NCBI GenBank assembly: GCA_003021305.1
Contig: PXQN01000050.1
Location: forward strand, 29,919 to 67,446
Source: Halobacteriales archaeon QH_10_67_22
GTDB lineage: Archaea; Halobacteriota; Halobacteria; Halobacteriales; Haloarculaceae
Direction of reading: 5' to 3'
DNA: 37,528 bases
Of the stretch, positions 15,212 to 22,760 are shown in pieces; position 1 is the stretch's first letter, and each line of letters starts with the position of its first letter. The translations under genes and the position numbers were made by a program. The notes under the pieces are model-generated. The model searched no databases. It was not told where the DNA came from and worked only from the letters and a program-made list of their open reading frames with translations.

Positions 15212-17302
15212 GTGTACTATCCGATAGATTCGAATCCCGCGACAGCGTTCAGCGACCGCGACGGGTTGACGGATCTGGAGGAGAGACGGCTCGGAACCCC
15301 ACCGCTTGACCCGAACGCTGACGACGACCAGTTTACTGACTTCGCCGACCCAGACCCATACACCGAGAACATTCCTCCGAATATAACGGTTTACCACGCG
15401 GGGACAACCACAGGCAAAGGTTCCCTAATTGTCAGGGGAGCAGACGAAAATGGGATAGCCGACGTCGATGCCACATACATACGAGAAAACGGCTTTACAC
15501 AGAATTACGGAGCGCCTGAGGGTGACGCTGGCGATCGCACTCGGAATCTTACTACATATCCCGCTCCGAACGCAGATATTCTCCTCGCAAATGCATCTGA
15601 CACGAATGGAAACATCTATTCTGTCCGAATAGATGTCAAAGAAACTGGTGGCGTCGCTGAGTGGACTCTGACCCATGCGGATATGGCTACGTCTTCCGTA
15701 CCGGCAGCGGGCATCGCGTACGCCCCTGAAACTGCCTTTGGCGCGGGTGCAGCAGTCAGCGGAACAACTGTGCTTGGAGCTGGGATCGTGGTCGGCGTAC
15801 CGACAGCAGTTCTCATTGCTCTCACGCAGCAGTCTCAGTCGTATGTCGAAGAAAACACATATCCGGCGTCTCTCACCCCGACACCCGTAGTATACGAATC
15901 GAGTGAAACGGGGTACAGAGTTCACCAAGGTCTATTCAGTGCCGAGAACGGCGTCGAAAGAGGATACGGGTGGCAATATATCGACCAACGGTCAGAACTG
16001 ACACAATCAGAGTTAGAGAAACTGCTGAGTCTCGAGGAAGAGGTCGAAGTAGGATATATCAAGACAACCAAAATTAAAGCAACCGACACAACAACTTATG
16101 TCCTCGCTCAGCGCGGTGGACCGGATCAAACCGAGGTCTGGATTTTGCGACTTGCTGGCGCGGAGGCAGTCCGGGCGGCCAAACAGCAGATCGACCGTGC
16201 GACCGACGAGGCCTCACCACTCCTCGATAATGCCGAAGATTACGTGTCGGCAGAGGAAGTAGGAGCGGTCCGCAAGCTCAATCAAGGCGACCCATCGGCC
16301 AGAATCGCCACGCTCGCCGGACAGGACACCAGAGAGACCTACGACGACCTCGAAGTAGCCGACAAGGAACGGTTCGGGAAGACGCTGGCCGAGGCCGGTG
16401 AAGAAGGATGGCTCGAAGGTGAGGATATTACGGCAGTGGTCGAGGCAGTCGACGAAGGCCGGATTCGCGCCAAGCAAGTCGCCGACGCAGGCGACAGGAT
16501 CGACGCGCTCGATGACCCCGAGATTGCCCAAGAGACTGTCGGCAAGAAGCCGGTACTCGGTTTCGAGTTCATCGCCGAATTGGATAGTTCGGCGGACGCA
16601 AAGGCGTTCTTCTCACAGGCAGATTCGGCCCAGCAGGTCGCGGACTTCCTCAATGCCACCGACACCGGCGCGAAGGAAATAATTGACGAGGCTGTCCCAA
16701 CTGAATACGGGAACATACTCGACCTCTCCGGGCCGGAGCAGGAGGTCATGGCCGAGGTAGTCCTTGATGGTGAACTCAAAGGTAAAGACCAATTGGCCAG
16801 TGACAATGTTGTCCCCAAAGAGGTTAGAAGAGTGTCCGACGAAGAAGATCTTACAGATCTTAAACTCATAGCCAAAGATGCCGACGACAATGTTGTCTAT
16901 CTCTCCCCGAGCGACTGGCAACACATTCTCGATAGGCATTTTCGAGGGACGGAAATCAGCAGCAATGCCGAAGAAACCTCATTCTTCCCATCGGGAAAGA
17001 CGGCAGTCTCTAGAGGTTCAGGACCCTCTGCAGATCTACCTTCTCTGATGAAAAAAGATGATTTGCGACCATTGATGAAAAAAACGATTGAGCAGTCACG
17101 CAGAACAGGAGGTAGTTACCAGGTGAAATTAAACAGTCCAGAGTATGGGATCACTCATATCCAAGTAAATATCGAGGGGAACAAAATTGTCACTTCCTAC
17201 CCTAATAAAGGAATGCGAGTCAAAAGATGGAATTGGACCACAGGACAATGGGAAGAATGGACAGGGTCAAAGTGGGTAAAATGGACTGATCCCTACAATT
17301 AA
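15212..17302 (+). CDS. 5'-truncated polymorphic toxin: type-3 repeats, helical core, BECR-like nuclease tip
   Basis: From a GTG at 15212 the frame encodes 696 residues, but it is open back to 15104, right after the DUF5794 stop, and those codons read FDSPGDGLLEGEEL, a worn calcium-binding repeat. Order: type-3 repeat (SDRDGLTDLEERRLG, residues 14-48), Ig-like domain (about 55-155), hydrophobic segment (163-205), helical region (about 320-540), then a C-terminal domain with LSPSDWQHILDRHF (His571, Arg575, His576) and GITHIQVNIEGNKIVTSYP (646-664). That ending resembles BECR-fold ribonuclease toxins (barnase/EndoU/colicin E5-D/RelE). The tail after it has five Trp. The DNA becomes AT-richer from about 15.4 kb, a sign of transfer. 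No signal peptide is present, so this is probably an orphan toxin module. Whether it is expressed is unknown. Confidence 0.75.
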   Translation: MYYPIDSNPATAFSDRDGLTDLEERRLGTPPLDPNADDDQFTDFADPDPYTENIPPNITVYHAGTTTGKGSLIVRGADENGIADVDATYIRENGFTQNYGAPEGDAGDRTRNLTTYPAPNADILLANASDTNGNIYSVRIDVKETGGVAEWTLTHADMATSSVPAAGIAYAPETAFGAGAAVSGTTVLGAGIVVGVPTAVLIALTQQSQSYVEENTYPASLTPTPVVYESSETGYRVHQGLFSAENGVERGYGWQYIDQRSELTQSELEKLLSLEEEVEVGYIKTTKIKATDTTTYVLAQRGGPDQTEVWILRLAGAEAVRAAKQQIDRATDEASPLLDNAEDYVSAEEVGAVRKLNQGDPSARIATLAGQDTRETYDDLEVADKERFGKTLAEAGEEGWLEGEDITAVVEAVDEGRIRAKQVADAGDRIDALDDPEIAQETVGKKPVLGFEFIAELDSSADAKAFFSQADSAQQVADFLNATDTGAKEIIDEAVPTEYGNILDLSGPEQEVMAEVVLDGELKGKDQLASDNVVPKEVRRVSDEEDLTDLKLIAKDADDNVVYLSPSDWQHILDRHFRGTEISSNAEETSFFPSGKTAVSRGSGPSADLPSLMKKDDLRPLMKKTIEQSRRTGGSYQVKLNSPEYGITHIQVNIEGNKIVTSYPNKGMRVKRWNWTTGQWEEWTGSKWVKWTDPYN

Positions 17303-17321
17303 AAAATATATTTTCAAATAC

Positions 17322-18329
17322 ATGGCAGGATTATATGATATAACAATAGAGTTCAGTGATTTACACTCGGTAGAAGTCTCAATACAGTCTGCTGATGACA
17401 ATACTGAAACAGAGGAACCGAGAACTTTTGGAAGCGGTGGTCTTCGATCCCAAGTCAATGATCTACTTCAATCGCTATATGTGATTCCGGATATTCTCGA
17501 CGGCAACGAGGCTTGGCTCCTCCGATACGCGGACTATCACAAGCGTATTCAAACACGACCTATTGATACGGAAAGAGTTTTGCTCGAAATTGTTTCGGTC
17601 AAGGATGAGGAGCCGATTGTAGCAGTCCCTGTCGATACACAGGAACTGTGTGAAGAACTCGTCGCTGCCGCAGACTCGTTCTACCGGCGAGCAAAAGACG
17701 ACGAATTCGAATTACTAAATGAATGCGATGAATTAGCGTTTGAGGTTTGGATCAACGACGCCGATATGAGATTAAACTATTACAATAAACAAGGGACTCA
17801 AGATGGATACGTACCAATAATCGGAAGAGAACAGTTGAAAAGAGTGATTGCGGACTGTCACCACATTGACCGTCTTCGTGAGTTTGTCGTTCAGACAGAC
17901 GATATCGAGTCGTTAGTGAACGACCTTTCGGATGTTGGTAATGACAAAAAAGCAAAAAAATGGTATAAAGAACTATTATTATCCGCAGAGACTGAAATTC
18001 CGAGCGAGACGGCCAAAGCGCTGGCGAAAAACCCGGACGAACGGGCCCGCGAGGCGCTGGTACAGACCCGCTGGAAAGACCAGGCGGAAGTCGTCCCCCA
18101 CGCGTTTGAGACGCTCGTGGAGCTCGGTGGCGAAGACGTACGGGACGCGTTGCTGGAGACGATCGGATTCACGAGGCATGAGTCGATCCGGGTCGCCGCC
18201 GTCGAGTGCCTGTCGGCGTTCGACGACGCGGAGGTTCGACAGCGACTTCAGGAGGTTGTCGAAGACGAGGAAAAATCCGAGGAGGTCCGGCAGGCCGCGC
18301 GCGAATCACTGGCGAGCCTGGACAGTTGA
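17322..18329 (+). CDS. Candidate immunity protein with C-terminal HEAT-like repeats
   Basis: This 335-residue protein starts 19 nt after the toxin stop, the position of an immunity gene. Residues 1-225 are AT-rich in codon use, acidic and unlike any family that I recognise (YDITIEFSDLHSVEVSI, then LCEELVAAADSFYRRAKDDE and DELAFEVWINDADM). Residues 226-335 form HEAT-like helical repeats (NPDERAREALVQTRWKD, HESIRVAAVECLSAFDD, EEVRQAARESLASLD) with GC-rich codons like the host. The composition changes within one gene near 18.0 kb, suggesting fusion or recombination with a resident repeat gene. No signal peptide is seen, so it should act in the cytoplasm by binding the toxin. Function is inferred from position. 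Confidence 0.65.
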   Translation: MAGLYDITIEFSDLHSVEVSIQSADDNTETEEPRTFGSGGLRSQVNDLLQSLYVIPDILDGNEAWLLRYADYHKRIQTRPIDTERVLLEIVSVKDEEPIVAVPVDTQELCEELVAAADSFYRRAKDDEFELLNECDELAFEVWINDADMRLNYYNKQGTQDGYVPIIGREQLKRVIADCHHIDRLREFVVQTDDIESLVNDLSDVGNDKKAKKWYKELLLSAETEIPSETAKALAKNPDERAREALVQTRWKDQAEVVPHAFETLVELGGEDVRDALLETIGFTRHESIRVAAVECLSAFDDAEVRQRLQEVVEDEEKSEEVRQAARESLASLDS

Positions 18330-18451
18330 TACTGCTACGTCGTCCGTCGAATCGCCTCGCGGTGGGCAGTCGGGGCGGCGGACACGACCGACGCCGGGAC
18401 CGACCGGTCGAGTCGGAATTGTTTTCGGCGTCTTGTCAGTAGTCGGCTGTC

Positions 18452-19525
18452 ATGAACGAACGTCTCGAACGGGCGGGGGTTCTCGGGCGTGCCATCGTCC
18501 ACGAGGTCAGGACCGAGCGCATCACGTTCATGGCGGGGACGATCGCGTACAACGCCTTTCTGTCGTTGCTCCCGCTGTTGTTCGTGTTGCTGACGGTCGT
18601 CTCGGTGGTCGGGGGGAGCGAACTCGAGGCGAACATGGTCTCGCTGACCGAGGCGCTGGTCACGCCCGGCGCGGCCGACGTCTTCGTCGCGGAACTCAGA
18701 AACGCCTCCACGAGCGCGTCGGTCATCGGCCTGGTCGCGCTCGTCTGGGGGATGTTGCGGATCTTCCGGAGTCTCGACACGGCTTTCTCGGACATCTACG
18801 AGACCCAGGTCGAGAACACGCTGTCCGACCAGATCAAAGACAGTATCGTCGTCTTCGGTTCGATCGCGGCGCTCCTGGTCGGCGTGTTCGCGACGGAGTC
18901 CGTCCTCGGACTCGCCGGTGGTTCGGGCGTGGTTCTGGTCGTCGGGCGACTCGTTCTCGTCTGTGTCGTCGCGCTCGCGCTCGCCCCGATGTACTATCTG
19001 TTCCCCGACGAGTCAGGGATGGACCTCCTGGAAGTCGTGCCGGGGGTCGTGTTCACCGCGACGGCGCTGGTCGTCTTGCAGTCGGTCTTCGGGTTTTACG
19101 TCGCGCTCAGTGACCCGACGGCGAACAACCAGTTGCTCGCGAGTATCGTGGTCCTGCTGACGTGGCTGTACTTCTGCGGGCTGGTGGTCCTGCTCGGCGG
19201 AGCGGTCAACGCGGTCCTCTCGAACCGGAGCGAGGACATCAACGTCGAACCGCTGGTCGGCGGCGTTCCGAAAGAGGGAGTCGGTGACCTCGACGTCGAC
19301 GCCGAGCACGTCCCACGAGCGGCGCTCGAACGATTGCAGCACTCGCTCGAAGACGGGCGGGCACTGCGTGTCGTCCTCGACGGCGACGACGAGGACGTCG
19401 AACTCCCGCCGCCGGACGTCGTCACCGTCGACTCCGACACCGCCTCGCTCCCGGTGATCAACGACACTGCCAGCCTCGAGTTACGGTGGGCCGAGGCGGG
19501 TATCGAACCTGACGTCGACGAGTAA
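18452..19525 (+). CDS. YihY/BrkB family membrane protein
   Basis: This 357-residue protein has six hydrophobic helices in its first 255 residues. Family marks are ITFMAGTIAYNAFLSLLPLL near residue 24, LVWGMLRIFRSLDTAFSDIY around residue 95 and LLTWLYFCGLVVLLGGAVNA near residue 230. It was once named for ribonuclease BN, but this family has no nuclease activity; its transport or envelope role is unsettled. An acidic soluble tail of about 100 residues follows. Its stop codon abuts the 3' end of a truncated metallophosphoesterase on the other strand, which suggests that a deletion joined the two. Confidence 0.87.
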   Translation: MNERLERAGVLGRAIVHEVRTERITFMAGTIAYNAFLSLLPLLFVLLTVVSVVGGSELEANMVSLTEALVTPGAADVFVAELRNASTSASVIGLVALVWGMLRIFRSLDTAFSDIYETQVENTLSDQIKDSIVVFGSIAALLVGVFATESVLGLAGGSGVVLVVGRLVLVCVVALALAPMYYLFPDESGMDLLEVVPGVVFTATALVVLQSVFGFYVALSDPTANNQLLASIVVLLTWLYFCGLVVLLGGAVNAVLSNRSEDINVEPLVGGVPKEGVGDLDVDAEHVPRAALERLQHSLEDGRALRVVLDGDDEDVELPPPDVVTVDSDTASLPVINDTASLELRWAEAGIEPDVDE

Positions 19526-19526
19526 C

Positions 19527-20091
19527 GTGCGGTCGTTCCGTCGGGTCCGACATCCAGCAGCACGTACCCCTGCGGGTAACTGCAGGTCGCTGGAACGGTC
19601 ACTTCTCGAGTCGTCCCGAGGTCGACAACACCCGGTACGTGCAGGTGGCCGGTCACCACCAGCGGGACGTCGTGCCGTTCGAAAGCGTCGACTACCGGCC
19701 CAGCGTCACGCGTTGTCGGTGGCATCTCCATCTCGGGGTGGACCGCCTCCGCGTACGACCGCAACTGGTCGTACATCGGCGGGGTGTTGTGGTGCATGAG
19801 GACGACTGCGTCGACGTCCCGGCTCTGTGCGTCGGCGAACGCGGCGCAGAGCCGGTCCTCGCTACGGTGGTAGAGCTTCGACGTGCCCCGGGCGTCGGGT
19901 GAGACGTGCGGGTCCGCGACGACGGCAATACGCGTTCGCTCGGCCGCGACAGGTCTGTCGAGCCGTGCGAGCGTCGCCAGCGTCGCGTCGTCTGGGTACC
20001 TCGACGGGCCGGTACTCCTGTCACCTCCTCGTCGGTTTCCACTGTTCGGTCGGTCGGTACCGGACGTGTCGTCGTCAGTCCTGAAATGCAT
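19527..20091 (-). pseudogene. Metallophosphoesterase with missing middle and missing 3' end
   Basis: On the minus strand a calcineurin-like phosphoesterase starts with TRIAVVADPHVSPDARGTSK (metal motif D-x-H). It passes at DVDAVVL straight to MHHNTPPMYDQLRSYAE (near 19797), then to PLVVTGHLHVPGVVDLG (the GH-x-H motif) and DVGPDGTTARY. The GD-x-n and GNHD/E metal motifs and about 100 residues between them are absent, so the active site is incomplete. The frame has no natural stop: it runs on antisense into the brkB gene to 19096. I read this as a gene with an in-frame internal deletion and a lost 3' end. Confidence 0.75.
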
Positions 20092-20218
20092 GGATCCGTG
20101 GTTTGGTCGATGCGGGCGGTCGACGGCCTCCGATACCCGCGATGGTCGCCGACCTCCGGTACGGTCGAGTTCGGGCCGAAACTGGTCGTTCGGCAGGTAT
20201 CGTCACTTCGTCGCTCGG

Positions 20219-20641
20219 TCACAGCATCGCGTCCAGTTCGGCCTTGGACTGCCGGAGATACGGGTACGACGACGTACTGACCTCCAGCGTGAACGTGCCT
20301 TCCCAGTCGGGGGAGAACGCCCCCAGGACCGTCTCGAAATCGATGTCGCCCGCGCCTACCGGGAGGTGTTCGTCGGTCGCTTCCCGGTTGTCGTTGACGT
20401 GGACGTGACCGATGCGGTCCTCGTGGTCGGCCACGAACTCGGCGACCTGCGTCGGGAGATGTACGACCAGGTCGAGCCCTTCCTCTTCCAGTCGGGCCGT
20501 GATCCGGTCAGTCCGGTCCGCGAGCTCCGCCGGGCGGAACGACCCGTCGAGCAACAGCTCGACGAAATCGAAACCGGCATCGCCGGCGAACGCGATCTGT
20601 TCGTCCAGTGAAAGTTCGTCCTGTGTCGAAACGCCGATGTC
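20219..20641 (-). pseudogene. Sugar phosphate isomerase/epimerase (TIM barrel) with missing middle
   Basis: On the minus strand the frame reads DIGVSTQDELSLDEQIAFAG, then DFVELLLDGSFRP and GLDLVVHLP. It then joins TQVAEFVADHEDRIGHVHVN (near 20452) and NREATDEHLPVGAGDIDF, ending SKAELDAML. These are the first and last parts of an AP-endonuclease-2/xylose-isomerase-like barrel of about 260 residues; the central 120 or so residues with most metal ligands are gone. No good start codon precedes DIGVS; the frame is open only to 20704, where a stop lies. It is upstream of, and probably once co-transcribed with, the damaged phosphoesterase. Confidence 0.7.
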
Positions 20642-20887
20642 AGGTGTCCACGAAACCCGTCGTTTCTGCTTCCGCGTGATATCAGGTCTCCATTTTTCGA
20701 ACGGTCAGAAGAAGCCTGCTATGAAATATATACCTTAGAGAAAATGTATATATAATGTTCAGTACTACATTGTACCTGAAAAAACTGCTCCGGTGAGTCC
20801 GGAGACGGTCCAGGATAACGTTGTTCCGGAGCCGAGAGTGGAGCGGACTGTGCACCAGTTACCCTCTATATTCTGACAAGATTGGGG
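20642..20887. other. AT-rich non-coding gap
   Basis: This stretch has no convincing gene. It includes the AT-rich run AAATATATACCTTAGAGAAAA near 20720-20745 and TGTATATATAAT near 20745, unlike its surroundings, and two worn direct repeats of TGGA(G/C)ACCTGA(T/C)ATC at about 20681-20695 and 20639-20653 (minus strand). It leads into the duplicated tRNA 3' end. Confidence 0.4.
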
Positions 20888-20909
20888 CGCCGAGGGTGAG
20901 ATTTGAACT
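20888..20909 (-). repeat. Duplicate of the tRNA-Ser 3' end (att-like site)
   Basis: These 22 bp are identical to 21032-21053, the 3' end and T-arm of tRNA-Ser. A copied tRNA 3' end is the usual scar of integration by a tyrosine recombinase. The two copies are only 144 bp apart and no integrase lies between, so the element has been lost or was replaced. Confidence 0.7.
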
Positions 20910-21031
20910 ACGTCGAGACGGTCGCTCACTGGGTTCGCGCTGCGTCTCGTCTCATTCAGATCTCAGCGGCGGGCACAGTATTCGGATGCGAGCGCGATGG
21001 AACGCGCTCGCGGTCATCGAGTACAGAGACA

Positions 21032-21116
21032 CGCCGAGGGTGAGATTTGAACTCACGAGTCCTTGCGGACACCTGCTCTCGAGGCAGGCGCCTTGGCCAG
21101 GCTAGGCTACCTCGGC
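21032..21116 (-). tRNA. tRNA-Ser (CGA)
   Basis: On the minus strand the acceptor GCCGAGG (from 21116) pairs with CCTCGGC (to 21033), with discriminator G at 21032. The anticodon stem CCTGC/GCAGG encloses CTCGAGA, giving anticodon CGA for the serine codon UCG. A long variable arm (TGTCC-GCAA-GGACT) makes it a class II tRNA, as serine requires. The T-loop TTCAAAT is present. The total is 85 nt with no intron. Its 5' flank is a MITE only 4 bp away, and its 3' 22 bp are duplicated at 20888. Confidence 0.95.
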
Positions 21117-21120
21117 CCAC

Positions 21121-21232
21121 TATACTGTCGGACACAAGTACGTGAACACACTTGTCGAGTTTCGGCCATCGAGAGACCTATACCGGTCGGAACAGTCACT
21201 CGACGGTTGCATCGCTTGTGTCCGACAGTATA
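21121..21232. mobile_element. 112-bp MITE with 18-bp perfect terminal inverted repeats
   Basis: TATACTGTCGGACACAAG at 21121-21138 has its exact reverse complement at 21215-21232. The interior has no gene. The flanks are CAC on both sides, so a 3-bp target duplication is possible. The element sits 4 bp from the tRNA-Ser 5' end and must have displaced or replaced its promoter; the minus-strand sequence just before the tRNA (CGTACTTGTG) or GGTATAGG inside the element could serve instead. No related transposase is in the window. Confidence 0.75.
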
Positions 21233-21260
21233 CACAGTACCGGGAAGCCGACTTTATCCG

Positions 21261-21478
21261 TTACGGTTCGCAGCCCCGGGATTCGTCGTCGGCGTCGGCC
21301 AGTCGCTGCAGTTCGCGCCTCGGGGTCCTCCACCGCCCACCACTCGCAGAGTCGCGCCAGCAGGCCGGTGACCATGCCTGTTCGCAGTGTCCGTGGCCCG
21401 GTAAACGTTCGTCTCCTCCTCCGGTCGGACGCTGAACACGCCGCCAGCGAGCGGTGCCGAGGGCTGCTTGTTCCTGTC
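21261..21478 (-). pseudogene. Decayed coding remnant, unrecognised
   Basis: Minus-strand pieces in different frames look like haloarchaeal protein: GGVFSVRPEEETNVYRATD, then LLARLCEWWAVEDPEAR, then RELQRLADADDESRGCEP before a TAA at 21263-21261. The frame changes between pieces suggest a frameshifted gene trapped between two small mobile elements. I cannot assign a family. Confidence 0.35.
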
Positions 21479-21587
21479 ATACGGTCGTGCGTAATTCTTT
21501 TGATTCCCACGAAACAGAAGACTGTCTCCGTGGTCCGAAACGCCAATGCTCACCGGCACTGCCGAAATTGATTACGCACGACCGTAT
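21479..21587 (+). mobile_element. 109-bp inverted-repeat element, copy 1
   Basis: Terminal repeats ATACGGTCGTGCGTA (21479-21493) and the reverse complement (21573-21587) enclose a 79-bp core. It is nearly identical to copy 2 at 22652, and related to copy 3 at 29818 (opposite orientation) and to the partial copy at 32011. No coding content is seen. It stands between a decayed gene and moxR. Confidence 0.85.
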
Positions 21588-21643
21588 CAGTCGGCGCTTT
21601 TTGTTATCCAAACAACTAACTTGGCGGGGGGTTGACGGGCGGT

Positions 21644-22591
21644 ATGGACGTCGCCGACGCGAGTGAGGTATGTGACAGAGTAATCGCGGAAGTCGGGTCG
21701 GCGGTCATCGCCGACCGTTCGTTCCTCGAAACCGTTATCCTGGGATTCGTCGGGCGAGGCCACGTCCTCATGGAGGACGTCCCCGGCACCGGCAAGACGC
21801 TGACCGCCCGGAGTGTGGCCGACGCCATCGGACTCTCGTTCTCGCGGGTCCAGTTCACGCCGGACCTGCTCCCCGCGGACATCACCGGCACCCACGTGTT
21901 CAACGAACAGGAGCGGACCTTCAATTTCAACGAGGGGCCGCTGTTCGCCAACGTCGTCCTGGCCGACGAGATCAACCGCGCGCCGCCCAAGACACAGTCG
22001 GCGCTGCTGGAGGCGATGGAAGAAGAGCAGGTGACCGTCGACGGCGACACGTACGAACTCCCGACGCCGTTTTTCGTCATCGCGACCCAGAACCCCGTCG
22101 ACATGGAGGGCACCTTCGAGCTACCCGAGGCCCAGGTCGACCGCTTTCTGGTCAAGACCTCCATCGGCTATCCCGACGACGCGGGCGAACAGTTGCTCCT
22201 TGAGCGCCGCCTGGGCCGTGAAGCGCGCAGCCCCTCCGCCGAGGCGGTCGTCTCCGAGACCGAGGCCGAGCAGTTGCGGTACGCCCCCGAGGACGTCCGG
22301 GTCGACGACGACGTGGTGTCGTACATCACGTCCCTCACGCGGGCGACTCGCGAGGACCACCGCGCAGAGGTCGGCGTCTCGCCGCGGGGCACCCAGCGCC
22401 TGCTGGAGGGCAGTCGCGCCCGCGCCGCGATGGCCGGCCGCGACTTCGTCACGCCCGACGACGTCAAGCACATCGCCGACCCCGTCCTCGCCCACCGCGT
22501 CGTCCTGACTCCCGACGCTCGCGTCGACGGCGTCGAGAAGTCCGCCGTCATCGACGCTGCCCTCGACGACGTTCCCGTCCCGACGGTCTGA
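21644..22591 (+). CDS. MoxR family AAA+ ATPase
   Basis: This 315-residue chaperone-like ATPase has Walker A (MEDVPGTGKTLTARSVADAI, about residues 42-61), the MoxR insertion FTPDLLPADITGTHVFN, Walker B VVLADEINRAPPKTQSALLE, sensor 1 IATQNPVDMEGTFELPEAQ and the lid SPRGTQRLLEGSRARAAMAG. The ATG at 21644 is preferred over a TTG four codons upstream. MoxR proteins usually work with DUF58 and VWA-domain partners encoded next to them, but here the gene is followed only by a 109-bp element and convergent genes. Confidence 0.92.
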   Translation: MDVADASEVCDRVIAEVGSAVIADRSFLETVILGFVGRGHVLMEDVPGTGKTLTARSVADAIGLSFSRVQFTPDLLPADITGTHVFNEQERTFNFNEGPLFANVVLADEINRAPPKTQSALLEAMEEEQVTVDGDTYELPTPFFVIATQNPVDMEGTFELPEAQVDRFLVKTSIGYPDDAGEQLLLERRLGREARSPSAEAVVSETEAEQLRYAPEDVRVDDDVVSYITSLTRATREDHRAEVGVSPRGTQRLLEGSRARAAMAGRDFVTPDDVKHIADPVLAHRVVLTPDARVDGVEKSAVIDAALDDVPVPTV

Positions 22592-22651
22592 CTCTGGGAC
22601 CCCGACGTCCCTGCGTCACCCCCACCGTCCGCAGTTTTCCGCCCCTTGCTC

Positions 22652-22760
22652 ATACGGTCGTGCGTAATTCTTTTTATTCCCACGAAACAGAAGACTGTCT
22701 CCGTGGTCCGAAACGCCAATGCTCACCGGCACTGCCGAAATTGGGTACGCACGACCGTAT
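22652..22760 (+). mobile_element. 109-bp inverted-repeat element, copy 2
   Basis: It has the same termini as copy 1 and differs from it at only a few core positions (for example TTTTTATT for TTTTGATT, and GGGTACG for GATTACG). Its right end overlaps hyuB: the hyuB stop TGA on the minus strand is at 22762-22760, so the element's last base is part of that stop codon. Confidence 0.88.

Noticed and set aside
19096-19526. C-terminal 143 codons of the phosphoesterase frame
   Set aside because: They are antisense to brkB and Ser-rich filler. The real similarity ends near 19527.
20888-21116. A second, complete tRNA at 20888
   Set aside because: Only 22 bp of the 3' end match. There is no acceptor partner or anticodon arm.
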